A stretch of 64,000 bases of DNA from Caryophanales bacterium UBA1188 (GCA_002310135.1 DBYK01000001.1:547403-611402); one strand, 5' to 3'. Positions 17,567 to 26,306 are shown, counted from the stretch's first letter. Notes: generated from the letters alone by a model not told the origin. Translations and numbers: made by a program.

Positions 17567-18833
17567 TGAAAGCCTCCTTTAATAGAGTTTCGGCATCTAC
17601 ATTTGATGAGAGGGTTAAATCTGCTCTTTTTTCGTAGATAGGGTTTCTTTTTTTGTATAGTTCTTCTAAATCTTCTTTTGATTTTAAAAGAGGTCTGTTT
17701 TTATCGGCTTTAAAATCGTCAAATTTTGTTTTCTTTAAATATACAAAAAAACCATTTCTTGAAAGAAGTTCGTAGTTGTGTTTATCAATAGGAACCCCGC
17801 CGCCTGTAGCTATTACTGCTCCTTTTATTTTCTTTAGACCATACACAGCCCATCTTTCATAAGTTCTAAATCTTTTCTCTCCATAATCTAAAAAGATTTG
17901 ACGGATTGTCATTTTCGTAACAGATTCAATTATCTTATCTGTATCATAAAAAGCTGTTTTTGTTTTATTTGTTAAGAATTTTTTTAATTCTTTACACATT
18001 TTTGTTTTTCCTGCTGTTGGTAAACCGATTATAACAAGGTTTAATTTACTGCACAATATTTCTGTTCTTAGATTCTCCCACAAGAATGTTGGATAAACTG
18101 TGTTTGTTACTAATGATATAGCTTGTTTTGCTTGATTTACAAGCATATCAAACCCACTTATAGCTCCTTTTCCTAGTTCTTTTGCATCTACAAGCAAAAG
18201 AGTTTTGTATGGGTTATAAACAATATCTATAACCGTTTCAAGATTTTTATATTGTTTTAGATAAACAAGTCTCTTGTCGCTTATTTGTTTGCCGCAAGGT
18301 GTAGCATTAATAATTATATTTGCATCTTTTGGTGCCTCATCAAATAAATAATCAGTTTCTTCTTTTTTGTTTCTACATGCAATATATATTTTTTTCGCAC
18401 CTATTTCCTTTAATGTGTATTTGATTGTTTTTGATGTTGCTCCATTGCCTAAAATTAAAACATTTTTATCTTTTATTTCAACACGATTATTTTCTAAAAG
18501 TTTTTTAAAACCATAAACATCTGTGTTGTATCCTTTTAAAACGCCTTTTCTGTTGATAATCAAATTACAAACTCCTGTTTTTTCAACAACATCTGATCTA
18601 TAATCAAGAAATTGTAAAACAATTTCTTTAAAAGGACTGGTAACATTTAAAAAATCAAAATTTCTTTCATAAAACAAATGTTCTAGTTTTTCTTTAGATT
18701 TGATGTTGTGTTTTGTATATTCGATGCGTGGAGAAAGAGAAGAATAGATATCTTCTGAATAGCTTGATTTTATTCCGAGGCCCAAAAGTCCCCCTTTTAT
18801 TGTTTTGTTATTCTTTTCTTTTTTCTTTATCAT
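17547..18833 (-). CDS. Fused shikimate dehydrogenase-shikimate kinase
   Basis: A 428-residue fusion. Residues about 14-258 are shikimate dehydrogenase: NVTSPFKE with catalytic Lys69, GYNTDVYGF with Asp105, the NADP loop LGNGATSKT and GFDMLVNQAKQA. Residues about 262-428 are shikimate kinase: Walker A GLPTAGKT (270-277), FYDTDKIIE, the FRTYER substrate arginine region, ATGGG and the lid KNRPLL. The N-terminal dehydrogenase region is shorter than usual before SLSP. One polypeptide thus runs consecutive steps, dehydroshikimate to shikimate 3-phosphate. It overlaps aroC by 26 nt. The two halves could be written aroE-aroK; I leave the symbol empty. Confidence 0.92.
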   Translation of the reverse strand: MIKKKEKNNKTIKGGLLGLGIKSSYSEDIYSSLSPRIEYTKHNIKSKEKLEHLFYERNFDFLNVTSPFKEIVLQFLDYRSDVVEKTGVCNLIINRKGVLKGYNTDVYGFKKLLENNRVEIKDKNVLILGNGATSKTIKYTLKEIGAKKIYIACRNKKEETDYLFDEAPKDANIIINATPCGKQISDKRLVYLKQYKNLETVIDIVYNPYKTLLLVDAKELGKGAISGFDMLVNQAKQAISLVTNTVYPTFLWENLRTEILCSKLNLVIIGLPTAGKTKMCKELKKFLTNKTKTAFYDTDKIIESVTKMTIRQIFLDYGEKRFRTYERWAVYGLKKIKGAVIATGGGVPIDKHNYELLSRNGFFVYLKKTKFDDFKADKNRPLLKSKEDLEELYKKRNPIYEKRADLTLSSNVDAETLLKEAFNAIDNS

Positions 18834-19872
18834 ATATTAAATCCAAAAGAACAAAAGCCACTAACCCTTCTATTGCAGGTATAGCTCTATTTACAAAACA
18901 AACATCATAATTTCCTTTAAATTCGACTGTTTGTTCTTTGTTGGTTAAATAATTAAGTGATTTTATTGGTTTTTTTATTGTTGGGGTAGGTTTTATGGCT
19001 GTATTAATAATTATTGGCATTCCGTTTGTGAACCCACCGTTTATGCCGCCATTGTGGTTTTCTTTTGTTTTTATTGCTCCTTCATCTAAAACAAAAGCAT
19101 CCATTGCTTCGCTTCCTTTCTTTGTCGCAATATCAAACCCATCACCAAAAGAAACTCCTTTTACTCCCGGAATAGAAAAGATCACTTTTGAGATTTGGCT
19201 CTCTAGCGAATCATCAAACACGCCACCTATTGCACGCGGAGAATTAAACACCACAGTTTCAACCACACCACCAATACTATCTTTGTTTTCTTTGGTTTGT
19301 TTTAATAAATTAAAACAATTTTCTAAAAAATCATTAGACATAGTTGGAAAAAACGGGCTTGCTTCTGTTTTGTTTTTATAGTTTTCTAGACAATAATCGT
19401 TGTTAATCTCTTCAATTTTTCCTAATAATCTTATTCTGGATAAAATAAAAATATTTCTTTTTTCTAAAAGGTATTTGGCTATGCTTCCAACAAAAACTAT
19501 CGGAAGAGTTAGTCTCCCAGAAAACTCTCCCCCACCAGAAGAAACAAACCCTTTTATTAGAAGTTGAGTATAGTCTGAGTGACTAGGTCGCAAAAACCCT
19601 TTATTATCATTATAATCTTTTTTTTCAAAATTTGTGTTTTTAAAAACAACACAAATTTGATTGTCTTCTTTTTTGCTGTTTAAAATTGTAAAATCATCAT
19701 CTTCGCTTCTTTGGGAATTAAAAAACAAACCAGGGTTTCTTCTTTTTAATTGTTTTTTGATGTAATCGACAGAAATGTCTTTTTTGTCTATTCCACGAAT
19801 CGACAGATTTATTTCAGAAGAGTGTGATTCTCCATCAAAAGAAAAAGATATATGTTTTCCATTAAATTTCAT
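18808..19872 (-). CDS. aroC: Chorismate synthase
   Basis: Converts EPSP to chorismate, using reduced FMN. The 354-residue protein is divergent but recognisable: GESH near the N-terminus, RPSHSDYT (usual RPGHADYT), GGGEFSGRLT (the variant of SARET used by several clostridial enzymes), then GDGFDIA, HNGGINGGFTNGMPI and a C-terminal Arg/Glu-rich end. The first of the overlapping minus-strand chain aroC, aroEK, aroQ, aroF, folD. Confidence 0.88.
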   Translation of the reverse strand: MKFNGKHISFSFDGESHSSEINLSIRGIDKKDISVDYIKKQLKRRNPGLFFNSQRSEDDDFTILNSKKEDNQICVVFKNTNFEKKDYNDNKGFLRPSHSDYTQLLIKGFVSSGGGEFSGRLTLPIVFVGSIAKYLLEKRNIFILSRIRLLGKIEEINNDYCLENYKNKTEASPFFPTMSNDFLENCFNLLKQTKENKDSIGGVVETVVFNSPRAIGGVFDDSLESQISKVIFSIPGVKGVSFGDGFDIATKKGSEAMDAFVLDEGAIKTKENHNGGINGGFTNGMPIIINTAIKPTPTIKKPIKSLNYLTNKEQTVEFKGNYDVCFVNRAIPAIEGLVAFVLLDLIYDKEKRKE

Positions 19873-20141
19873 AAACGAAACCTCTTAAAATTAATGATTA
19901 ATAATTTAAACAATGAAATATTTCATTGTTTTTTTAATAATTAAAACTGTTTGATCTCTTGTTGTGTAAGTTTGTTTAGTTTATTTTGTTATTAATAACC
20001 AACTGTGTTTTTTTGACGTTTTGGTTTGATTGATAACACTAATTGGCAATTTATGTTTTTGATTTTTCTATTACTTTGTAATGGTTGGGGTTTTTTTGTA
20101 ATAAAACACACGTTATTGGGTTTATGTGTTTTGCACAATTT
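19873..20141. other. Non-coding spacer with a 24-bp palindrome
   Basis: 269 nt between aroA and aroC with no supported gene; I found no tRNA, riboswitch or conserved open frame. It contains a perfect palindrome of 24 nt, arms AAACAATGAAAT (19908-19919) and ATTTCATTGTTT (19920-19931), followed on the plus strand by T residues. On the minus strand, where both genes run, the tail is AT-rich without a clean T-run. It may be a weak terminator or a regulator site for aroC. Confidence 0.6.
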
Positions 20142-21335
20142 TTATTTTGTTGTAAAGTTTAAACCAATTTTTAAAAAATCTTCTAAGATGTTTGGGTATG
20201 ATTTTGATACACATTCGAATTTTTTTATTAAAACCTTCTCAACAATAGTTGAAGTAATTATAGCTGCAAAACAAAGTCTGTGATCGTTTTGTGATTCGAT
20301 TTCTCCTTTTTTAGCAAACTTTGTTTTTTTCAATATAATTTTGTTGTGTTTAAAAGTTGGAGCATTTGCTTTAAAAGATTCGAACAAATATTTTATAGCT
20401 TTTTTTCTGTCTGTTTCCTTCTTTTGTAATCTTGCTGTGTTAATTATTTTTATGTTATCAAACCTTAAACTTAATAGCGAAAACGCGAAAACTGAATCTG
20501 GGTTTTTGTTTACATCAAGTGTCGTTGGTGTGTTGTTTATTATGTTTTTATATAATGGGTAATCTGGTTCGTTTGTGTCAAAATCGTTATTAATTATTTT
20601 AATGTTTGATCCAAGTTTGTTCATAACCGCTACATTAACAGCAAACGATGCATCTGGTGGAATGGTATAGTTTGTTGGTTTAAATTTTTGGTTTTGATTT
20701 ATTAAAATTGTGTTGTTTGTTCTTTTTGCTTCTACACCGAAAATTTTCATTATTTCAATTGTTAAATCTATATATCCAACAGAGTTATTGTTTGTTGTTT
20801 TAATTGTTGTTTTTTGCTCTAAAAATGGAGACAAAAGAAGAATTCCTGTAACTGCTTGGGATGTTGTTTTTGTGTTTAACTTATATTTAGTTTTTTTAGG
20901 AAACTTAAATGTTGTAATTGTATTTTTATCAAATTTATATTTAGTTTCTTTGTTATTATATAAACAACTATATTCATTTCCTATTCTTTTAGATAGCTCT
21001 TTTTCTAAATTAAATTTAATTTCATGATTAGCAAAAAAAGAAAGTGTTGGGAGCAAAAATCTTAAGGTTGATGCTGACTCTTTTATGTCAAAATTGTTGA
21101 TTTTGATTTCTTTGATTCCACCATCAATCACCAATGTGTTTTCGTTAATTTGAATTGGTGTAATTTTTTTTAAAATGTTGATTGTGTTTTTTACATCATC
21201 GCACATGTTAACGTTTTTTATTATTGATCTTCCTTCTGCCAAACACGCACAAATAATAGCTCTATGTGATACAGCTTTAGATGGTGGAATTGTTAAATTG
21301 CCTTCTAGTTTTTTGCCTTTAATTATTACATCCAT
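20142..21335 (-). CDS. aroA: EPSP synthase
   Basis: 5-enolpyruvylshikimate-3-phosphate synthase, penultimate step of the shikimate pathway. The 397-residue protein has IPPSKAVSHRAII (Lys20, Arg25), ESASTLRFLLP (86-96), DPPDASFAVN-like PPDASFA and the C-terminal QNDHRLCFAA. Two usually conserved residues differ: the Ser after Lys20 is Ala21, and the glycine preceding Ser-Thr-Leu-Arg is Ala88. These lie at the E. coli Ser23 and Gly96 positions, by manual alignment. It is shorter than E. coli AroA (427). It sits apart from aroC by the spacer and starts about 38 nt after the dnaN terminator. Confidence 0.9.
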   Translation of the reverse strand: MDVIIKGKKLEGNLTIPPSKAVSHRAIICACLAEGRSIIKNVNMCDDVKNTINILKKITPIQINENTLVIDGGIKEIKINNFDIKESASTLRFLLPTLSFFANHEIKFNLEKELSKRIGNEYSCLYNNKETKYKFDKNTITTFKFPKKTKYKLNTKTTSQAVTGILLLSPFLEQKTTIKTTNNNSVGYIDLTIEIMKIFGVEAKRTNNTILINQNQKFKPTNYTIPPDASFAVNVAVMNKLGSNIKIINNDFDTNEPDYPLYKNIINNTPTTLDVNKNPDSVFAFSLLSLRFDNIKIINTARLQKKETDRKKAIKYLFESFKANAPTFKHNKIILKKTKFAKKGEIESQNDHRLCFAAIITSTIVEKVLIKKFECVSKSYPNILEDFLKIGLNFTTK

Positions 21336-21349
21336 TTTCTTATAAAATT

Positions 21350-21373
21350 AAAAGCGCATGATTTTGCGCTTTT
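21350..21373 (-). terminator. Hairpin after dnaN
   Basis: AAAAGCGCA (21350-21358) pairs with TGCGCTTTT (21365-21373), loop 6 nt, immediately after the dnaN stop. On the minus strand TTTTAATTTTA follows. It probably terminates dnaA-dnaN, with some read-through to aroA possible, as no separate aroA promoter is obvious. Confidence 0.75.
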
Positions 21374-22498
21374 TTAGTCCGCCTTTATTGGTAGAACAAG
21401 TTCTATCAATCCTTCGTCGTTTTCTCCTTCGAATATAAAAGGTTTTGCTTCTCCGTTAAATTTTACATAAACGTTGGTACTATAGAAAGCTCTAAGCGCA
21501 TCTGAGAAGTATGTTGCAGAGAATGAAATTGTCATCGGATTTATTTCTGTTTCTTCTACAGGTTTTATTTCGTCTTTTATGGTTCCAAGTTCTGGAGAAC
21601 TAGAAATCAGTGTTGCGTTCCCTTTTTCATCTATTTCCATCTTAACTATTGTTGTAGCGTTAGGATTATATGATAGAGTTGAAACTCTATCTATAGCTGA
21701 TAAAATGTCGTCCTTATCAAATTTCAAAACAACTGGAAAAGAGATAGGAATTAATCTTGATGTTTCGGGATAGTTTCCTTCTAATAGTCTTGCTTGAAAC
21801 ATAATGTTTCCATTTTTAAATAAAATTGTGTTTTGCTCAAGGTGAATTTCTACATCTTTTTCATTGTCATCTATTATTTTATAAAATTCATTTAGGCTTT
21901 TCGCAGGAATGATGATGTTTGTATCTAAATATTCACCATTTAACATGGCCTCTTTTTTACTCAATCTAAAAGAATCTGTTGCAACAGCTAATAATTTGTT
22001 TTCTTTTATTCTTATGTTGACGCCGGTTAATATAGGTTTGTTGTCTATTAAAGAAGACGCAAATGTTGTTCCTTTTATTATTTCTTTACACAAAGAAGAA
22101 TCAATAATAATCGGCTGATCCACAGTTGAGAATTTAATTTTTGGATAATCTGCAACTTCGAGTAGATTTAATGTAATATCTGATGTTCCGGATTGAATTC
22201 TTAAAATATTATCTTCTTCAAGCTCAAATTCTATATTGTCTCCGTTTAGTTTTTTGATTATTTCTCCAAAAACCTTTCCTAAAACTAAACAAACACCTTC
22301 TTTTTCTATCTCAACAGAAGAAGAATCAATTTCTGCCTTAATAGAAACATCCATATTTGAAGCCATCATAGTGACGCCTTCTTCATCACAACGAATTAAA
22401 ACACCAGCTAATGCTGGAAAATTCGATTTACTAGCTACCGCTTTTTGAACTATCATAAATTCTTCTAAAAACAAATTCTTATCAATAGTGAATTTCAT
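21374..22498 (-). CDS. dnaN: DNA polymerase III beta subunit (sliding clamp)
   Basis: Ring-shaped processivity clamp of the replicative polymerase. The 374-residue protein has the three-domain beta-clamp pattern, starting MKFTIDKNLFLEE, with AVATDSFRLSKKE at the domain 2 boundary region and a C-terminal LIELVLPIKAD end typical of the partner-binding pocket strand (usual P-M-R/RLP). Length matches Firmicute clamps (about 375). It is downstream of dnaA as in most Firmicutes, with AT-rich DNA and DnaA boxes between them. Confidence 0.97.
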   Translation of the reverse strand: MKFTIDKNLFLEEFMIVQKAVASKSNFPALAGVLIRCDEEGVTMMASNMDVSIKAEIDSSSVEIEKEGVCLVLGKVFGEIIKKLNGDNIEFELEEDNILRIQSGTSDITLNLLEVADYPKIKFSTVDQPIIIDSSLCKEIIKGTTFASSLIDNKPILTGVNIRIKENKLLAVATDSFRLSKKEAMLNGEYLDTNIIIPAKSLNEFYKIIDDNEKDVEIHLEQNTILFKNGNIMFQARLLEGNYPETSRLIPISFPVVLKFDKDDILSAIDRVSTLSYNPNATTIVKMEIDEKGNATLISSSPELGTIKDEIKPVEETEINPMTISFSATYFSDALRAFYSTNVYVKFNGEAKPFIFEGENDEGLIELVLPIKAD

Positions 22499-22622
22499 AT
22501 TGCTTCTCCTATATCTATATTTTTTTATATATTATTATATTTATTATATTGTTCCTTGTGGAAATGTGGATAATCTTTATTATACTATTTTATAGTATAA
22601 AACAACAAAAATCAACAAACTA
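22499..22622. other. dnaA-dnaN intergenic origin element
   Basis: A perfect DnaA box, TGTGGATAA at 22565-22573 (TTATCCACA on the minus strand), abuts a degenerate box, TGTGGAAAT (22557-22565). Next, toward dnaN, lies a run of almost pure A/T (about 22510-22552). Box followed by AT-rich DNA fits the unwinding module of Bacillus oriC. A perfect inverted repeat TTATACTAT-TTT-ATAGTATAA (22580-22600) overlaps a TATAAT that could drive dnaN (TTGTTG, 18-nt spacing, minus strand). Confidence 0.65.
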
Positions 22623-23993
22623 TTAAATAGTGTTAGGATTTTTCCCCATTTTTCTCAAAACATTCTCAACATTTTGTTTTGCTTCGTCGCTTGAATTATA
22701 TTCTCTTTCAAACATTTGATAACCATGCATAACGGTTGTGTGATCTTTTCCGTTGAATATGGATCCTATTTTTGAAAAAGTAAGATTATATTTGTTTCTT
22801 AGAATATAAAAACAAAGCTGCCTCGCGTAAACAATCTCCCTTTTTCTACTACTAGATAATAAGGCGTCTTGATTAATTCTAAAATAAGTGCTGACTACGT
22901 CCAGAATTTTTTTAATTTCTTGAGTTGGAGCAAAAATATCCTTTGTTGATTCGTTTAAACTAATATTATTTTTCAAAGCCTCTTTTGCGTTTTCTACAGA
23001 GTAGTCACAATCATACACATTACAATAAAACAGAAATGTTTTTAGAGCACCCTCAAGCTCTCTAATGTTACTATCACAAACAGAAGCAATAAAATCTAAA
23101 GTTTCTTTTGGAAAACCATCAAGATCAACGCCCTCTTGTTTTAATTTAGCACACAAGATGTTAATTCTATGTGTTTTATCAGGTTTGTTTATATCTAAAG
23201 ACACACCCCACTCAAACCTGGAGGTTAGTCTTGTCATGATGTTTGTTAAATCAGATGCTTTTCTATCTGATGTTAAAACAATTAATTTTCCTTCATTAGA
23301 CAACTTCTCAAATATTTTAAAAAATTCTATCTGAGTTTTATCTTTTGATTCTAAAAACTGAACATCATCCACAAGAAGCACATCAACATTATCATAATGT
23401 TTAGAAAAAACCTCATATCCACCAGGTTTGCTCCCCGCCTTAACATATTCTGTGAAAAAATCTTGAGTTCTAATGTATAAGGTTTTTAAGTCTGGTTTTG
23501 AATAAGAAATATAATTTCCTATAGCCTGCATTAGGTGGGTTTTTCCAAGACCAACATCACCAAAAATATACACAGGATTTGCAACAGAAGCCAACTTATC
23601 TGCAACTAAAGTTGCAATATGGTGAGCAAACCTATTTGAATCCCCAACTACAAAATTACTAAAAGTATAGTTTGGATTTAAACCAGAAGCATTAGTTTTA
23701 GAAAATGATAGTTTATTTTTGTTGGATTCAGGCGAAGACATCTCATCTCTAGAAACAACAACAAAAGAACAGTCTTTTAAATGTTTAGAAAGAAGTAAAT
23801 TCATTTTTGAAAGATAAATTTTTTCTATTCTGTTTTTGATAAAAACGCTGTCTACCAACAAATAAATTTCATTGTTTTCAACCTTATAAACATCGTTTAT
23901 TGGTTCAAAATATGTTTCATAAACATCTTTATCTAAAAAACACCTTAAATTCTCTTTAATTTTCAACCAAACATCTCTTTCTAAATTATACAT
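22623..23993 (-). CDS. dnaA: Chromosomal replication initiator DnaA
   Basis: AAA+ ATPase that binds DnaA boxes and opens the origin. The 456-residue protein has domain I (about 1-80), a linker, the AAA+ domain with Walker A GDVGLGKT (145-152), Walker B VLLVDDVQFL, the sensor segment RLTSRFEWG, and the C-terminal helix-turn-helix with KDHTTVMHGYQMFE, the box-binding signature. Length matches Firmicute DnaA. A GAGAGG site precedes the start. DnaA boxes on both sides point to a bipartite origin and likely autoregulation. Confidence 0.98.
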   Translation of the reverse strand: MYNLERDVWLKIKENLRCFLDKDVYETYFEPINDVYKVENNEIYLLVDSVFIKNRIEKIYLSKMNLLLSKHLKDCSFVVVSRDEMSSPESNKNKLSFSKTNASGLNPNYTFSNFVVGDSNRFAHHIATLVADKLASVANPVYIFGDVGLGKTHLMQAIGNYISYSKPDLKTLYIRTQDFFTEYVKAGSKPGGYEVFSKHYDNVDVLLVDDVQFLESKDKTQIEFFKIFEKLSNEGKLIVLTSDRKASDLTNIMTRLTSRFEWGVSLDINKPDKTHRINILCAKLKQEGVDLDGFPKETLDFIASVCDSNIRELEGALKTFLFYCNVYDCDYSVENAKEALKNNISLNESTKDIFAPTQEIKKILDVVSTYFRINQDALLSSSRKREIVYARQLCFYILRNKYNLTFSKIGSIFNGKDHTTVMHGYQMFEREYNSSDEAKQNVENVLRKMGKNPNTI

Positions 23994-24218
23994 AAAAACA
24001 GAATTCCTCTCTCGTTGTTAATAAGATAATAACACAACAAAAGAAGGTATTTACAACAAGTTTTCCACAAAAAAAGTGGATAACTCGCACCCGTTTTTTG
24101 AATATGTGTCAAACGTTTAAAAAAAGAACGCTATATCTGGGCGCAAAACAAACTTATCAACTTTTAAACAAACAAACAATCCACACCCACAAACTAAAAC
24201 ACTTAATTAAAAATTAAG
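23994..24218. other. oriC: Putative oriC with DnaA boxes, dnaA-rpmH intergenic
   Basis: About 225 nt between divergent dnaA and rpmH. Matches to the DnaA box TTATCCACA are TTTTCCACA (24061-24069, one mismatch), AGTGGATAA (24075-24083, reverse, one mismatch), TTATCAACT (24154-24162, two mismatches) and CAATCCACA (24177-24185, two mismatches). The first two form a convergent pair. The main gene-orientation switch of the window occurs here. Confidence 0.8.
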
Positions 24219-24247
24219 TTGACATATAAAAATATATTTTTTATAAT
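24219..24247 (+). promoter_or_regulatory. rpmH-rnpA promoter
   Basis: TTGACA (24219-24224), exactly 17 nt, TATAAT (24242-24247): a perfect vegetative consensus promoter 37 nt before the rpmH start. Confidence 0.9.
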
Positions 24248-24283
24248 AATTAGGCGTGGTTTTCTTAAAAAAGGAGGCTAATT

Positions 24284-24418
24284 ATGAGTCAAACATATCA
24301 ACCAAGTAAAATTAAAAGAGTTAGAACACACGGATTCCGTGCTAGAATGTCATCTGTTGGAGGAAGAAAGGTTCTTTCTAACAGAAGAAGAAAAGGTCGC
24401 AAGACATTAACTGTCTAA
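24284..24418 (+). CDS. rpmH: Ribosomal protein bL34
   Basis: A 44-residue, highly basic large-subunit protein. It begins [20 protein letters not shown] and ends [10 protein letters not shown], the family pattern with HGFRARM and GRKVL. AAAGGAGG precedes the ATG by about 6 nt. Its position next to dnaA and upstream of rnpA is conserved in most bacteria. Confidence 0.97.
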   Translation: MSQTYQPSKIKRVRTHGFRARMSSVGGRKVLSNRRRKGRKTLTV

Positions 24419-24450
24419 CAAAACTTAAAAATTAAAATATATTAAACCTG

Positions 24451-24498
24451 AAAACACTTGAAAATATATTTAATTTTATTTTTAAGTGTTTTTTATTT
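24451..24498 (+). terminator. Hairpin between rpmH and rnpA
   Basis: AAAACACTTGAAAAT (24451-24465) pairs with ATTTTTAAGTGTTTT (24478-24492) in a 15-bp stem with one G-U pair, followed by T-rich sequence. It is probably a partial terminator setting more rpmH than rnpA expression. Confidence 0.7.
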
Positions 24499-24512
24499 TA
24501 TTCAAACAAACC

Positions 24513-24866
24513 ATGAAAAAACAATATAGAATTAAAAAATCAGAAGACATAGAAATAATTCTAAAAGAAAAGAATTCGGCAGCTAATAAATATTTTGTAA
24601 TTTATAGAGTAGAAAATCACGAAAACAACCACTTTAAATATGCTTTAAGCGTGCCAAAGAAATATGGGTCTGCTGTAGAAAGAAACAAAATTAAAAGAAG
24701 AATAAGAGCGGTCATTAGATCAATTAAAGTTAAAAATGATTATGACTTTTTTATAATTGTTAGAACAACAACAAACACCCTATCATTTCAAGAAATAGAG
24801 AAAGAATTAATAAATGTCTTAAACAAATCACAACTATTGGAGGTTCAGGATGAACAACAAAACTAA
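24513..24866 (+). CDS. rnpA: Ribonuclease P protein component
   Basis: Protein subunit of RNase P, which with the catalytic RNA trims tRNA 5' ends. With the ATG at 24513 the product has 117 residues, the family length; an upstream in-frame start at 24486 would place the coding region inside the terminator. The RNR motif is present as ERNKIKRRIRAVIR. No clear ribosome-binding site is visible. The catalytic RNA gene rnpB is not in this window. Confidence 0.95.
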   Translation: MKKQYRIKKSEDIEIILKEKNSAANKYFVIYRVENHENNHFKYALSVPKKYGSAVERNKIKRRIRAVIRSIKVKNDYDFFIIVRTTTNTLSFQEIEKELINVLNKSQLLEVQDEQQN

Positions 24867-26304
24867 ATATTTTACCCTTTTTAGTTTGTTAACACTCATT
24901 GTGCTATCTCTTAGTGGGTGTTCTTGTGGCCAAAACACAGAAGCAACAAACGCTTATAGACTACCTCTAGGAGAGTCTGGAGAAAACGCACAAATTGATA
25001 TTAAGTTATATGAAAATAAAGAAATAGTGGCAATAATTGAAGGAAACGAAGAAAAAGGACAATTATCTTATGATAGAGTTGTTGGTGGTGCCACATATAG
25101 TCTTAAAATAAATGTAGAAGCAAAAGAAAAATTTGATGGTAAAAAAATCAATTTTCAACTAGGCCAATACAACGAAAACAACGAGTTTGAAAAAGAAGGA
25201 GAAGGCCTAGATGTTATATTAAGCGAAGTATATCATGAACACACATATACTTTCGTGCTTCCAACCAACGCAGAAGAAAACAAAGATAAATGGGTTGTTA
25301 AGTTTTCTTTTGGTAATGGTCTAGACAGAGAAAATATTAAAAACTATAGAAACGCAGAAATAATTATTAATCAACTCGAATTAAGTGTTAACGAAAATAT
25401 ATATAACTTACTACAAGAACAAACAACCAACGAAAAGATAATCAAAGCAATCGAAAACAACGACATGTATTACTATAATACAGCCACAGCTAATTATGAT
25501 CAAAACACTCTAACATTATCTTTAACAGGTAAATTTGGTGTTTGGCAGTGGATAGTAAAACAACTAGGCGCCCTTCTTTATTGGATGACCGGGGTGGTTG
25601 GTGGAACATATTGGTTTGCGCTTTTGGTATTTACACTATTATTAAGAACTGTTGGCTGGCCAATATATGCCAAAACAAACATGTTTACATCTAATATGAG
25701 TAAGATTCAACCAGAAATACAAAAAATAAACGAAAAGTATGAAGGCAAAACAGATCAAAATTCAAAGATGAAACAACAAATGGAAGTTCAACAACTAATG
25801 AAGAAAAACCACGTAAGTATGTGGGGTTGTTTATTGCCTTTTGCACAAATGCCTATATTCTTTGCGGTTTATCAAGTTGTTCAAAGATTTCCTCTTACTC
25901 CAGCATATTCAGATGTTAATTTTAATTTTATAGGCAACACATCGTTTGCTATGGAGTATGGTAAAGCATCAGGAAGTTGGTGGCTTGCTATTATAGTTGG
26001 TGTCACTATGATAGGATCACAACTATTAAACACATACTTATCAAAAAGAGCACAAAAAAAGAATGAAAACTTCTATACAAAACAAAAAGCAGCAGGGCAA
26101 AAACAACAAAACACGCAAATGCTTATCATGATGATTGTTATGACAGTGATGATGGTATCGTTTGCTTGGAACAGTGCCGGAATTGCTTTCTATTGGATAA
26201 TAGGTAACTTATATCAAATAGGACAAACAGCTGTTTCAAGAACTCTTCAAGAAAGAAGCGAAGAGAAAAAAAGACTTGAATCAGGCAAAGTAAGAGGAAG
26301 ATAA
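24850..26304 (+). CDS. yidC: Membrane protein insertase YidC (lipoprotein form)
   Basis: Inserts membrane proteins, alone or with Sec. The 484-residue protein has a lipobox LSGC (Cys24), so it is probably lipid-anchored. About 200 extracytoplasmic residues (25-225) follow, then the conserved Oxa1/YidC core with LLLRTVGWPI (the groove arginine), QPEIQKINEKYEGK and WGCLLPFAQMPIF, and a basic tail. Firmicute YidC proteins are usually about 260-290 residues without such a large outer domain. It overlaps rnpA by 17 nt and has GGAGG upstream. Confidence 0.93.
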   Translation: MNNKTKYFTLFSLLTLIVLSLSGCSCGQNTEATNAYRLPLGESGENAQIDIKLYENKEIVAIIEGNEEKGQLSYDRVVGGATYSLKINVEAKEKFDGKKINFQLGQYNENNEFEKEGEGLDVILSEVYHEHTYTFVLPTNAEENKDKWVVKFSFGNGLDRENIKNYRNAEIIINQLELSVNENIYNLLQEQTTNEKIIKAIENNDMYYYNTATANYDQNTLTLSLTGKFGVWQWIVKQLGALLYWMTGVVGGTYWFALLVFTLLLRTVGWPIYAKTNMFTSNMSKIQPEIQKINEKYEGKTDQNSKMKQQMEVQQLMKKNHVSMWGCLLPFAQMPIFFAVYQVVQRFPLTPAYSDVNFNFIGNTSFAMEYGKASGSWWLAIIVGVTMIGSQLLNTYLSKRAQKKNENFYTKQKAAGQKQQNTQMLIMMIVMTVMMVSFAWNSAGIAFYWIIGNLYQIGQTAVSRTLQERSEEKKRLESGKVRGR

Positions 26305-26306
26305 AA

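Noticed and set aside
20026..20283. Plus-strand open frame of 85 codons across the aroA end
   Set aside because: It runs antisense into aroA, is Phe/Leu-rich as expected from an AT-rich antisense strand, and has no ribosome-binding site.
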